Shown here: piece after piece, positions 1 to 12,179 of the stretch
Layout of the letters: every line of letters starts with the position of its first letter
How positions within the stretch are numbered: position 1 is the stretch's first letter
Assembly: GCA_964019165.1 (NCBI GenBank)
Contig: OZ025274.1
Coordinates: 12,448,407 to 12,512,406 of the forward strand
DNA length: 64,000 nucleotides
Source of the DNA: Mastigias papua
Lineage: Eukaryota > Cnidaria > Scyphozoa > Rhizostomeae > Mastigiidae
Reading direction: 5' to 3'
Position numbers and translations under genes: made by a program
Notes under the pieces: generated by a model
Database searches by the model: none
What the model was told of the DNA's origin: nothing
Seen by the model: only the letters and a program-made list of their open reading frames with translations

Positions 1-2515
1 GCCTAGGATAAACAACAAAGTTGAACAGAAATACTAGAGGGACGTATTGGAGCCTTGGAGAGGGAAATATGGTTTCTGGCCAATTCCCTCGTGTTTAGGA
101 ATCAACGCTTGAGTGATTAAGAACAATAATGCAGAGAAGAAATGCGAAAGCATTGCTAGAAATTCTTGATGCAACACATGTCAAGGTCCACAGAATCCGC
201 CATTTGCAAAAAGACCTTACAGTTGCGTCTTTTCTTAGTGTGGTCTGGATGATTGAAACACCAAATAGGTAAAGCAGCGATTGATTACCAGCGTACGAAT
301 GACTGGTTATGCTAAGCATAGAAAAGATGCATCCAGCAAGGAAGGCTAAAAGGTGCACATCCATTAGCACTGGGCTTGACAAAACGATTATGCAGTCTTA
401 CAGAGGAAGCCAGTAATTCTTGTGAAGTAAATCCTATGATAAAGGTAAGTTATCAGTGATAATTACACCTTTCGCTGTCCTTAGCTTCCTAGCTTATTTA
501 GCAACGGCAACTTTCATATCCTGTTACTTTGTTGTTTTCTGTACAACGCTTGAGCGACATCTTCAGGAGTTGAGCAGTGATTGCTAGGTATACACATATA
601 TGTTTAAGACAACCTAAAATGAACTGAACGTGTCAACGAGCGGAAAGTGCACTTTAAAGAATTGATGCTCATGCTATTGCACGAATAAAGTGCAATGGCA
701 ATAGTTCTGTAATGAGCTTTACTCATTGCATTAAACTCATCCGAACTGTCATCTTAGGAGGCAAGCCGTTTCAAAACAATGTGCTTATAAATGGGCAGAA
801 AGGAAGAGTAAGACAGAGCAGCAGCTGATACAAGTGCGTGCTAGTGAGATCAGCGTCACAAAATTTACCCTTTAAGTTACCATCTCAGACTGAGAATCCT
901 TCATGTTACAGGGGTCAAACTTCTGTCAAAATAATGCACGCTTTCCTATAAGTCAATGGCAACCATGTGACCACACAACTAACGGTCAGTCTATCTGCAT
1001 GCAGTCTTTGCCACCAGGTAAAAATCGTGACAGGACTGCAAAATGGGTAATGTAGGGACGAGAAACCTAAATTACCCAAAACAAGAGCATTAAGTCATGA
1101 TGCTAGAATAAGTAAGAAAAGAATTGTATTGCTGCTTTCCTTGCATACTCATTGTAATACACAATTCCATATTTACAACTTATAATCTACAACCGCAAGA
1201 TCTATGATCCAGAAATTAAATTGCCTATACACCTATTCACGTACTTTAAAGCAGCGAATGTCCTAAAACAACAACGCCAGAATAACAACTCTACACAATA
1301 GCCCAGAATGCGCAGTCCCGAGGGACGAACTTGTCACATTGTCTTGGTGCGCTAAAACACGCTTGTCAAAAACTAAAGAAACGTACGAATAATCTAGGGA
1401 ATTCGCAAAGCACAAATGCCATCTTATTACCAAAATCTGATGTCCACATCTTCTTAGGTGACGGGGACGCGTCGCTCTCATCGTGGACACGATTGCGATG
1501 CACCGGGAACATTCTCAAAAGTTGAACTCCTCTCAACTTTACCTTTCTCAACTGGGACGTTGGCGATGCTGCTGATGGTGGCGTCATCAAAAAAGAACGA
1601 TCCCATATCACTGTAGGCATCTTAGTAGCATAGCTAGTCTTAGAATAAGGAGGAGTCCTCATCGCTCTCGACGATATGGAAACCAAGCTTTCGCCTCCCG
1701 ACGCTGGAAGGGAAAACCAAAGAAAATGGTACCGTTGCTTCATTTGCAATGATATAGCAACGTTAAGGGGTCATTCGAACACTACATAACAGAAAATTGT
1801 CCTTCTGACCCCCCCCCCACCCACCGCATGTAGTAGCGGTTACTCTCGGGTTGATGCCCCCTCTTTGTTACATACTATTCTTGCAAGAGACACTCCTACT
1901 TAAGACAAATCCATTAGCCCCTGTTCACGCGTTTGAAATCAATGTACAGGAAGAGTCAGAACACACTTTAATTATTAGAATATATTCTATAAGAATACCA
2001 AGGCTCAGAATCGCTGAAGTTTAAGAGCAATGCAAGAAAACTGCAAAACTCAAGCCTCATCAAGGCTTAGATTTTATTCATATAAAAAAGTATGTAATGA
2101 AATAGGTGCCAAAAATTAAATTACGAAAGGCAATTAAATACAGTTGTTATTCTGCGTTCACTATGCTCTTGCTACTCTGACGTTTCTTGGTAATTTGGAC
2201 ACCCATACCCTAATTATTTTAAAGCAATTTGTCACAAATGTAGTCCATACCCCCCGTATATTTATGTACTTCTTAACTGCGCCCTAATAGGACCGAAAAC
2301 ACATTGGTGATGCTATTTAGAGCTGTGATACGTTCTACCATAGGGTAGGGATGAGCAACTCCAGCCCAGGGACCAAATCCGGCCCCAAACGATTTCGGAC
2401 ACAAATTAACTTGCATCATATAATGTTACAGGCTTTGTAAAGCAGCTCTAAACTAACATTAGCAATAAAGCTAAAACAACGCTCCATTCAGATCAACTCC
2501 TTAGATGTTGTAAAT

Positions 2516-2783
2516 CAGTGGTTCCCAAACTGGGGACCACGAAGGGTCCCTGAGGGACCGCGAAGGATTTCAGAGGACATCAAGAGGTTGCTTTCACTTG
2601 TTCGACTCGTTGCATTATAATAATTATTAATAATTATTAACCTATATGATTGTTTATTATTTGTTTACCGTGACAGTTTGTCAATCATAGCGTCTATTCG
2701 TCCCTCCAGTGAGACCATTATTCGAAAAAGTATACTGTAGGGGACCGCGATGCGAAACAATTGGAACAGTTTGGGAGCCATTG
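2516..2783. mobile_element. hAT-type MITE (decayed)
   Basis: The ends are terminal inverted repeats: the left begins CAGTGGTTCCCAAACTG and the right reads CAGTTTGGGAGCCATTG. This is the common hAT-superfamily end type. There is no coding capacity in 268 bp. The flanking 8-mers (ttgtaaat and ctatagat) match at 5 of 8 positions, so the target-site duplication (TSD) is decayed or absent and the insertion is old. The interior contains the fragment 'gaccgcgaaggatttcagag' and an AT-rich core. Confidence 0.7.
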
Positions 2784-4986
2784 CTATAGATTTTTCCCTC
2801 GTGGACGAAAGGTTACCAGTCCCTGCTCTAGGGAATCTCCTTCTAGCGGCCCATGGTAGTGCAGCTCAATGTGCACGAGATCGTACCATTTGGAGATACA
2901 CGTACAGGTGTGTCAAGAAACGAGTCTTTTTCAAGAAATCTAAATCCCGAATATTTTAGAAGGCTGATTCTTGATATATGTGCAGATTTACCCCCACCAT
3001 GACAGCAAATTCTGCAAAATATTTATCTTTAACATAAGCAAAATTCCCTCACAAGTAATAATCATACCCTCAGGCATCACATTCAAGGCCTGCTCCCAAC
3101 CACACCTATAAATCCCAGATAGAAATAGATCATCTCTTAATTTTGCATAGCAATTTTGATAGCCAACAATGTCAATGACCAGAAATCATGCGAGCACTAT
3201 CAGAGATTTGGGCTGTTTCTCACTGGATGAACACGCCCTACAATGCAAACAAGTGTTTGTTGTCGAGCTACGATTAGTGCTATGAATTATGCAAAGCAAA
3301 CACCTCATATTTGTGCCTAGATCAATAATCTAGTGAGAAGGTAAATCTCAGAGCAGTCTGCTGGAATACATGTTTCTTACAAGAAAGTTGGTTTGACCCG
3401 AAAATGAAATTTTCTTAGCTTTTTCATTACTTCAGTACTAAAACTTTGTGAATAGTCTGTTCGCATTGCAAAATTTGACTATTGCACGATAAAGCGGGAA
3501 CAATTTTTAGCATAGTGACAGGACATTTTCTGAAGAAGCAATGTTTTCCGTTTGCTAAAGAATGCCTGTTTCCCGCCCAACAACCTCACAACTTTTTTAG
3601 GAAGAATAATCGAGCTTGGGTAACACCGCAGTGCTACACAGGCAGACAGGCACTACACAAGCAAAACATTGGAATAGATAGGTCACAAGAAATCTGTGCA
3701 AATTAAGTAAAAGGATTGATTATCTTGGGTGAAAATTTGAATTCTAAAGGCATATGACTAAACAATCCAATACTGAACTTTCTTAAATTTTTGAGCAGTC
3801 GAGTACTTCTTTCTTATAGACCACTTTTTTTGTAAAAAACAAATAGTTGTTGAAACTTAAAAACAGGACTTTGAATAGCAGTGGAATAAACGAGTGGAGG
3901 CTATTTGTGTAGGCAAAGAAACCAAGGGACCAGAACGAAAACGACGGTAATCAAAACGAAAACAAGGACAAAAAAGAAATGTCTCAACCTTCTTGCATTG
4001 TGGTCTGTACCGTTATTATCAACATACTATCGTGTGTCTGCTCCTAAACGGTTACTTTCTGTAATGAAACCTTAATACTTAAGACTCTGAAATTCAAGAC
4101 AGATGGGCTAGAACATTTAAGATAAACAACATTGGGGTGTCCACTGTGATAGCTGCCATAATGGCAAGAAATGAGTCCTAGTTATTAACATCTTTTGTCG
4201 GAAAAGCTATCCTCGTTAGAAAACTTACGAAGAATCTTCTCAGTTCGGGTAACTTCTTTGGCAATCTATAGAATGGAATTGCAGTTAATTATTAATTGCG
4301 GCTTGGCTGATATTAGATTTGCACTGTTCTAAGCATACCTAATTCCAAGGCAACTACATGAATGCACATTTTTGTGATAATATGAGGGTATCTGGTGGAG
4401 CTCTTAAGGAGGTCTTCTGATCACGCCCTTTATTTTGCTACTACTGTATGGGACACGATTTTAACGTCATAACTGACATTTCAATCACAGCAACCTTTGA
4501 TACAAAATATCGTGAGTCTACACTTTTGACGGGTAGTGGCTAAACAGCAAATTTACTTCTAATTTGTCCAATGCACTACAAAAATTAAACAAATGTTGAA
4601 GCCTTAAATGTTGTTGGCCATACTTTTCAAGATCAAGTATTTGCTTTGCCGACTAACAGTTTTGAAAGGAGTATTCAACTGGTGCCAGGAAATGTTTTGA
4701 CGCTGTATATTAAATTTTGAGGTGCCCTCCCTTCCCGGTGGAGTAGTTGTGTAGCAGGTGAATGATCCAGAACTTCAACCAACGACATGTAATGGCCACG
4801 GGGTTGCTATGTAATTCCATGCTCCCTGTGGCATCGTTTTTGTAGCTGTCTGTTTTGTAAATATTTATACGAACAAAAAAATGTATTGAGGGAACCACAT
4901 ATTATAACTGCAAACTTAATTGTTTTGTCACTGCACGAACTGGTTATCACTGGCCGTGTCCGCTAATACCAGGTACGGTTATAAAG

Positions 4987-5219
4987 CAGTGGTTCCGAAA
5001 CTTCTAAATTATTTTAGGTGACGGTCCTCTACAGTATTCTACAGTATTCTTTTCGAGTCATAGGAATAAATCGGTGCTATGGTTGGCATACTTTCACGGA
5101 AAACAAACATCAATAGTGATATGGGTTGATAGAACAAAGAGTCGAACAAGCAAAAGCAGCCTCTCGAGGTCCCCTGAGATACTTCCCAGTCCACCTGGAC
5201 CCCAGATAGAGAACCACTG
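4987..5219. mobile_element. hAT-type MITE with perfect 8-bp TSD
   Basis: A 233-bp element begins CAGTGGTTCCG and ends GAACCACTG. It is bracketed by an exact 8-bp duplication TTATAAAG (4979-4986 and 5220-5227). An 8-bp TSD with CAGTGGTTC ends is the signature of hAT transposition. It has no transposase, so it was mobilised in trans. It lies just downstream of the AKAP1-like 3' end. Confidence 0.85.
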
Positions 5220-5337
5220 TTATAAAGAACAAGGTAAAAGCCAACATCCTCTCGTAAATAACAATAACACCCGGGACAACCCCTAAAACAATTACCAGAA
5301 TTTGTCTAATCTAACACCAAAACATCTCCAGCTTTAT

Positions 5338-8300
5338 CTAAAATGCCATTTCTCTCCATTCTGCAACTCCAACGTCAACAAGCGTCTGATTTATCCATGT
5401 GCGCTGAAACGAAACGCCGCAAAGTTTGAATCAGGGCTGAAATCTGGACAAGGACGTTCTTCCTCGATGATCTGAATTGTAATTAAGTCAAAATTACTGC
5501 TACCCCAAAATCTGACAAGAGCAACAGAAAATGACGTAGTGGAAAAATGAAATCAAGTAGGACACAGCTAAAAACAACAAAATAGCTTAATAGGCTATTT
5601 GGACTGCAAAATTTCACTATTAAACAAGAAAAAGGGGGGAAACTTTGTTAGCATAATGAAAGCAACTTCTTTGTACGACACTCGTCAGAGTATGAAACGC
5701 CGGATAACGACCGAAAGGTGAACCGAAGTATATTGCCAATTGCTGATGGATTCACGTAATGTGATGAATACTGCGTCCAATTGCTTGCCATACGGTGGGG
5801 CAATGGGCACCTAATCACCTTGTTCAGTTGAAGAGTCCAAGGGAGAAAATGAACTATTTTTCTTTACACAAGATGGGGTTTGAGTCTGTTCTGGCCACCT
5901 CACCTCATGAAGCCGACAGCCCAGGATACATGCGTATTCGAGCAGGCAAGTTCTGCATCATAGAAACAGTAACAGAAAAGTCTACTGCCTCATGGGAACA
6001 GGAACAGAAATACACTCGGCATCATGGAAACAGGATATGGAAAATATTCTGGGTCATGGAAACAGGAACTGGAAAATATTCTGCATCATGGAAACAGGAA
6101 CCAGAAAATATTCTGCATCATGGAAACAGCACTATTTCTCATATTACGATAATAAAGCTTCATATCCTTCCCATATTTCAGTAATTCCATTATCATTAAC
6201 AATAGGTACTTACCACCATTGACAACCATATGGAATGTCATTTGTCATCTTTATTTCTTACATGGTTAGCAATGTAAGCATTTTTAGCTAACCAGACATA
6301 AAGAACAATGAGAAACTAAAATTTTTACGAAGAATCACTAACAAGGACGCTTTAGATATTAACTCAACATTAGTTACTACCGTACTAGGAACGACCATCA
6401 AGCGAACTGCTTCGCAGTTATTGCTGAACAGAATGAAGAAAACATAAGAACTTCTACTAACGAAATGCACAACAAGCAAGAAATTTACTGACCGTGTCTT
6501 TATCAGTTGAGTACAATTCCACAATTGATATCCCGTCGTCAATTCCACGGCAAACGGCTTTCAGCTTCTTCTTTTCTGTAAGCTCTTCAAAAATATTTGT
6601 ACCGGAAAGTGGGAAAAAATAATCACCTATCAGGAAAGAAAAACAAAACAGCGTAAGGCATTAGGTGAATATGGGAATGATTGAAAAAGGAGAGAAAAAA
6701 ACAATTTTTAAACGAATGACATAGTTAAAGATATTAATAAATAAAGGATTGAGCGAACCAATGAAGAAACGAATGTTTCAATACGATACTACCGCAGAGA
6801 ATAAAATGAGGGTCCAGACATTCCCATTTCTGAAATATTGTTCTCAGGATTTGCCAAAAAGCGTTATAAAACTCATGGGTAATGTGAACGACATAGAAAA
6901 TGAGGAACATAAAATTCTTTTATGCGATAATTGCAGGTGAAATGGTGTACCATTTACAGCAGCTAAAATAAATAAATATTTTGGGGCGATATTTAAAAAG
7001 GCAGCGTTTCCCTGTATCTGCGAGAGTTTGAAGGACGTGGTCAAACAGTTCTTTGGAACTCCCAATAATATAGTCTTGGATACCCCTCTGAGTCTTTCAG
7101 AAGGAAATAGCGACTAAACAGATGAAAAAAGCAGTGACATAGTCTACATAAGTGATCTACTCATCATCCACTCAGAATATGAAGGAAAGAGTAAAAAACA
7201 TGATACTGAACCAGTCTAAACTTACCGCCTCGCGGGACTAAATTTGCCAAGCAGCATTCAATGGCTTGAAATGGTAAGTCTAAGAAATCGATTCTGAAAA
7301 GAAGACAAAATATTCAACTTTCGACATCACGTATCCTAGTGCAAATCGCAATAAATCAACGTCATGTCAACTAAGCTAAACTGCCCAAACGATCCCAAAT
7401 CAGTAGCGAGTGTTAGGAGGAGCCATGGGGGCGAATGTCCCCTGAAGTGGATTAAGCGAAATTTTGGCATATACTTAGTTAATTCGAGGCGCTATTATAT
7501 ACAATCGGCAAACCTATTTTTAAAAAGCCGGCTAATGTACCACCGATGCTCCCGTGCACAGATTTGCGAAAATCCGCCATTGTACAAAGCTCAAAACCCT
7601 ATAATTTTAAACGGGAAATTCTGAAAAAATCCCTTGAAAGAGGCACTATTCAAGTCTTTTCAACATGCAATTTGATGAACATTATTGGGGTGGGATTTAG
7701 ATAATAAATAACTGTGTGGTTATTTTATATGACGGTTTTGGAAAGGCAAATTGTTGCTCTAAAATTAATTCCTTCTCACAAAACTTACAATTTTTTCCAC
7801 CACAAGAGGAGAGTATACATAGAAATACGGTTAAATTCAATTGTACCAAGCTCAAAAAGACACAAACCTCATTTTTCGAAGAGACAAGAATGGCAAAATG
7901 GCAAATTGGCCATAATCAAGCAACAGAACTTCCACTTTTCGGGCTCTCGTAAATACCCCAATGATTTGCATTCGAAACCATTTGGCTTCTAAGTTTCCAA
8001 CACAATACGTTCCTACCAAAGTTGATTCCAATGGCAACCTTGGGATGTGAGCAGATTCATAAAACCTGTTCATTTCCGCTTCAAAATCACTTCTGATTGA
8101 AGCAGGGTCAAATTTGGGCATCATTAAGTAGAAATGGCCGGCGTTAATAACACAGGATAAGGTCACATCTACTTCTACATTAGTTGGGAGTTCCATTTGC
8201 CTCACAACAACCCCTAAGCCTGTGGGGTGAACAACTGGCAAGGCCCGGCTGTTCTGAAAGCTAAGTGAATTTCCCTTCCCGGCAAATAGTTCCTCAATCC

Positions 8301-8988
8301 TTCGGACTGCTTCGAGCACCTGCGACTCGGCACCACAGACTTGTAATAGCTGATTCATCTCATCTTCCTCATCTTTGCATAATGTAACATGTGTATGTGT
8401 GTCCTGCATCAACTTGCGTATGTTTCTACCTTTCTTCCCTATCAAACGTCCGCATAGCTGTGCTGGAAAGTCAAATGTCCACGTTAGCCTTTGAACGGGG
8501 TGACCCGGGAATTGCCGGCTGGAGATCGAGCAGTAACGAGGGGATAAGAGCTTCAATTCACATTGCAGATGAACATTTTCGCTGCTCCCGCTTTCAGCGA
8601 TCGGAGCCAAAACTGATGGCTCTTCAGACTCTGCTACGGGCGACAAGGCTTCATTGAGTTTTGGAGGTTTGTCTTCCAGTGACGGTTCTTTCTGTGGGCT
8701 AATGGCATCATAGCTTTCCATTGATAAATCTTTAGGAAGAACAGTTGGGCACATGCCATACTGGTAAGGAAAGAAAAAGTAACTACTAGAAGGCACATAG
8801 GGAACGTACACTGGCGGGTGTACTGGTGGATAGAAGTGTACAGTGTCATCAGTTTGCAACTCAGGGTAGTTTAGAGATTCTTCCAGTGAACTTCCATTGG
8901 ATAAAGACTCTTCATTCCAACCATGCGACCTCGATGCCATTGTCAATGCACCTTGCAAGGGGCTTGATTCTTCGATTTGCAGAACCAT
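5338..8988 (-). CDS. AKAP1: AKAP1-like KH and Tudor domain protein
   Basis: Four exons join in phase: 7868-8988, 7226-7293, 6493-6626 and 5338-5403 (stop at 5338-5340), giving 462 aa. Exons are bounded by AG acceptors and GT donors (CAG|A, GCG|GTAAGT, TAG|GT, ACG|GTCAGT, CAG|C). A low-complexity N-terminus rich in Pro, Ser and Tyr precedes a KH domain at about residues 170-240 with the GXXG loop GKKG (184-187). An extended Tudor domain follows from about residue 275 to the end (VINAGHFYL, KWFRMQIIGVF, LLLDYGQFA, DFLDLPFQAIECCLANL, ending WINQTLVDVGVAEW). Order and motifs match the C-terminal half of vertebrate AKAP1, an RNA-binding and PKA-anchoring protein of the outer mitochondrial membrane. 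A TGA lies in frame two codons before the chosen ATG, so this start is well supported for this exon. No N-terminal membrane anchor is seen. TDRKH-like is the alternative. Confidence 0.8.
5403..6492 (-). repeat. AKAP1-like intron 3 with a 31-34-bp minisatellite
   Basis: The intron between Tudor exons 3 and 4 contains about four to five imperfect copies of a 31-34-bp unit at roughly 5985-6130, each built on 'catcatggaaacaggaac' plus 'gaaaatattctg'. Copies differ by a few bases and small indels. Open reading frames across this block reflect the repeat, not a gene. Confidence 0.75.
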
Positions 8989-9000
8989 TCGGCTTCACAG

Positions 9001-9040
9001 AGGTAAAAACAACCTGCCTACAAAACCAAATGTAATATAA
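9001..9040 (-). promoter_or_regulatory. Candidate 5' UTR splice acceptor of the AKAP1-like gene
   Basis: Reading the minus strand, 'tttggttttgtag' followed by 'gcaggttg' precedes the start codon by about 30-40 nt. This suggests that the first coding exon begins with a spliced 5' UTR and that a non-coding exon lies further right. I could not locate that upstream exon. Confidence 0.35.
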
Positions 9041-9162
9041 TATTATGTAAAACATGTTAGCATCAAGGTATGTGTAGCGTATTGCACATATCAGTAAGAT
9101 TTATTAAGCCTTTTGATAATATCTATCTAAAGTCATAATGCGAGCCTACTCTAGGTGTACAG

Positions 9163-9228
9163 CTATTGGGCCCCTTTACGTAGCAATCGCTTGACTATTG
9201 GGCCCCTTTACGTAGCAATCGCTTGACT
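9163..9228. repeat. 32-bp perfect tandem duplication
   Basis: The unit beginning 'ctattgggcccctttacgta' occurs twice in direct succession (9163-9194 and 9195-9226) with no difference that I can see. No gene overlaps it. Confidence 0.9.
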
Positions 9229-9230
9229 GT

Positions 9231-10230
9231 AAAAGCATAAGTGTACAGCAGATTGTTTTTGCTACTCAATGTATAACATGTACATTGATACACAACAATA
9301 ACACAAATACATGACTTTTTACAAGACAATAGTTGCTAAGAAAGAAGTGCTCGATAGCTCAAAAAGTTAAGAGGGTTCAATAACGGACGCTTAAAAGATC
9401 GATAAGTTCAGATGCATTAAATTCTAACTTTTAACAAGCCCATAATCTCTTTGATTTATTTCGTATATGCTTCCTGTGTTTATCTTTGTACTTCAGTGGT
9501 GTATTTCGGTAAAGCATGTCTGTTTGTATAACACTGTAGTGTAGTGTTATTCAACGTGCTTTCTTGTTTGAGTACAGATACATAAAACATCAGCACTCAA
9601 ATATGTCAGATCTGAGAACAGTTTTTGCGCTGAAATTTTAAAAAGAAAGTCTCAATATTGGACCAGACACTTTTTCATGAAAAACATGCATTTTGAAACG
9701 AAGGCTCGAGTGCGTAAACTGTGCAACAATTGCAATGCTCCATTCAGTAAGAGACCAGCTATTCTGTCTGGCTAAAATCACTTAAATAAAGACTCAGACT
9801 TTGAGACTTTGAGACTTGGAGACACCAGAAAACAAGAGTCAAATATGCCATGAACCCAAAAACGCTCTTGGCTTCAACACAAAATACATAAGGTAAATGA
9901 CGCAATAGGAAAAATAAACAGGAATAAAACAAAATGGTCCCATTCCATCTAAATGTGAGAAGAACGGATAGGAAACTGGGACATGAGGTATGAGGATGGG
10001 ACCAGTACTTATCGAACAGGATTTGATAACTTCCTACGGACACTTTTGTGAAATAGCAGAGACAAGACGATAAAGGAATCTAGACACAAGTTAACTTTAC
10101 CACCAACACAAATAAACAATAGAAAAGAAGCAATTGTAGAGTTTATATATTTTCCGCATCTCTCATCTATAACTACACTCCTCTTCTTATTCTCTTGGTG
10201 TTTCATGAACCCAGTTAGACATAGATTAAC
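9231..10230. other. Non-coding intergenic DNA
   Basis: I see nothing gene-like here. The open frames are short, lack flanking splice signals with consistent phase, and have no recognised motifs. A short 'gagactt' tandem occurs near 9800-9820. Confidence 0.5.
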
Positions 10231-10640
10231 TGTGAAAGAAGACTTCTCTTGAAAAGCAATATAAAATCATCGAATGAATGTACAATTCACATAAAAAATT
10301 TAAAAAGATTAATGCTTGATGTTTATAAATGTTTGAAAAATGAAAACCCATCTTTTATGTGGAACATGTTCCAAGAAAAGAGTATTCAATATAATTTACG
10401 ATCGAAAAACCTGCTCATGTTGCCTCAAACTAACACTATTAAATATGGAAATGATAGTATAGTTTTTCGAGGCAGCATCTTATGGAATTACCTTCCAAAT
10501 GAAATTAAAAGCCAAACCTCCGTCTGCTCTTTTAAGAAACATATAAAAAATTGGAGTGGAGTGGACTGCAATTGTAAAATTTGTACATAGTGAAGCTGTT
10601 ATATACATCGTGTACATTTGTTTAAAATATATTTTAGAGT
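10231..10640 (+). pseudogene. 5'-truncated LINE reverse-transcriptase C-terminus
   Basis: The frame 10249-10590 encodes the end of a non-LTR retrotransposon ORF2. Telling segments are LMLDVYKCLKNENPSFMWNM, IQYNLRSKNLLMLPQTN, FRGSILWNYLPNEIKSQ and the C-terminal SGVDCNCKICT. This pattern (a 'YNLR' stretch, then 'G..LWN.LP.EIK', then a 'C.C..C' end) is typical of LINE ORF2 tails. The catalytic reverse-transcriptase core is missing, as expected after 5' truncation. An AT-rich tail and then a long (TA)n array follow. It is a dead copy. Confidence 0.75.
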
Positions 10641-10747
10641 ATGTAAATAGTTGGTCTTAATTAGTTTCTTTAAAAGCTATGTAAAAACACCAACTTTAAA
10701 TAATTTCATATTATATTATTATTATTATCGCTTTTGCCTACAAAGGG

Positions 10748-10867
<120 letters not shown>

Positions 10868-10879
10868 CATTTAGTCATG

Positions 10880-11860
10880 ACCCACATGCGCTAGTAGCAG
10901 GGGTACAATGGGAGCAATTGCTTCCTACCTGCAGCCTATGGGGGCTAAGGGGGGCAAGATGTGCCCACTTGACATAGCCTTTTTCAACATATTTTTACTG
11001 AGGGGGGGGCAAAAAGGGACGGGATACTGGGACAAAAAGCCTAATTTGAAATAAGGCCGATACATATGATATATTGAAACAGTGCTCATAAATGTCAAGT
11101 TTTGACGTAAAAAAGTTTGGAGATGAAATGTCTGGTTTTGTAATTGTTACAATAATGTACTGTTCGTGTATTATACAGTTTCCTAATTTTGTGCAAAAGT
11201 GTTATTGTGCTTCATTCTTTTGCCGATGAAACTCGAGGGGTCCCATTCAGTGCAAAATGATGACAGCAGTAGTTGTTTGACAACATAGCTGAGAACCTAT
11301 ACAAAAAGGGATATTTTTCTGGGGTCAGAAACCCCTTCACCTTGGGGGCAAAGTTGAGAACTGGGGGGCATTTGCCCCCCCAGTTTGTATGTTAAAAAAA
11401 GCCCTGCCACTTGAGTACTGATAATAAGCTCTTACATATGAAACCAAGAGACCAGAAAATCATATTGTGGATGATATGACACTAAAAAGCAACATTCTTG
11501 GTGGCCTGTATATACAGAATTTGCCCCCTTGCCCTTTTCCAATTCAGGTGTCCCTGACAGAACTAGAAAGTTACAGGTGAATCTACAAGAAAAGAGTACT
11601 GAGAAAGTGGCAGGCAAACCTAGCTATAGATCCCAAGTTTGAATGCCTTACGAACCCCTTTCTATCATAAAATAGTTACCAATACATTCACCATACGACT
11701 AGCTGTCTTGAATCAAATATTTTATTTTATACATTCTTAGGCAAAAATGCTTTTTTCTAAGACTTTTTGGCAGGCAAAGAGACAACATAATCTTCTAGCT
11801 GGGTGGGCTATGCTCCCATTCCCCTCATGCTTTCCTTAGCTTAATGTCTGTGCATCTCAT
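10880..11860. repeat. Dispersed repeat copy A, interrupted by a MITE
   Basis: This block matches, in inverted orientation, copy B at about 17160-17700. Shared landmarks are the 'gggagcaattgc' and 'ggggggcaagatg' stretches, 'gaggtgtccctgacag'-like text next to 'ttgcccccttgcccttttcc', 'caccaagaatgttgcttttt' (reverse strand), and 'gctgggtgggc' near the far end. Copy A is split by a 434-bp insertion at 10973-11406 that copy B lacks. No coding potential was recognised. Confidence 0.75.
10973..11406. mobile_element. hAT-like non-autonomous element nested in repeat A
   Basis: The insertion is bracketed by an exact 8-bp duplication CCACTTGA (10965-10972 and 11407-11414). Its ends are imperfect inverted repeats: the left starts CATAGCCTTTTTCAACATA and the right, reverse-complemented, starts CAGGGCTTTTTTTAACATA. 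Each then runs into a G-rich block followed by 'gcaaa'. Copy B at about 17600 has the same flanks without the insertion. The 8-bp TSD and CA-start ends point to hAT. Confidence 0.75.
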
Positions 11861-11999
11861 GATTATTAACTTCCAGCTCCCAATAAAAATTGCAGATGAT
11901 GAATTATAAGTAGACTGATACATCAATTACTATCACCTCATAAGGAATTCATGCATTTCTGCCGTACATCAGCCATTCATCATACAGGCACTCATTCAA

Positions 12000-12127
12000 T
12001 TATTCAATCAATCTGTCAATCAATCAATCATGCAGGCAATCAATCAATCATGCAATCATGCAGTTAATCAACCAATCCATTATGCGATCATCCAGTCAAT
12101 CAATCAATCAATCATGCAACCATGCAG

Positions 12128-12171
<44 letters not shown>

Positions 12172-12175
12172 CAAG
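12000..12175. repeat. (AATC)n microsatellite
   Basis: Imperfect 'caatcaatcaat' tetranucleotide repeats with interspersed 'catgcag' units. The open frame through it (Ile-Asn-Gln-Ser repeats) is a by-product. Confidence 0.9.
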
Positions 12176-12179
12176 TCAA

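Larger units (their letters stand above)
1..5337. other. Gene-free left flank, repeat-rich
   Basis: I see no supportable gene between the left edge and the AKAP1-like stop codon. Two hAT-type MITEs (2516-2783 and 4987-5219) are listed separately. Around 1800-1830 there is a C-rich run, and about 1975-2045, 3405-3480 and 3776-3850 carry copies of the dispersed 'ttcttataagaa / gagcct' repeat seen throughout the window. Positions 3620-3720 resemble 58865-58940, so they belong to another dispersed family. A minus-strand open frame at 1366-1749 follows an acceptor-like 'cccttccag' but has no recognisable homology. Confidence 0.6.

Noticed and set aside
1366..1749. 127-codon minus-strand frame after an acceptor-like cccttccag
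   Set aside because: No recognisable homology, no phase-matched partner exon and no clear donor; a second frame looks equally protein-like in pieces.
8391..9035. Open frames opposite or out of frame with AKAP1-like exon 1
   Set aside because: Shadows of the real coding frame, which carries KH and Tudor motifs.
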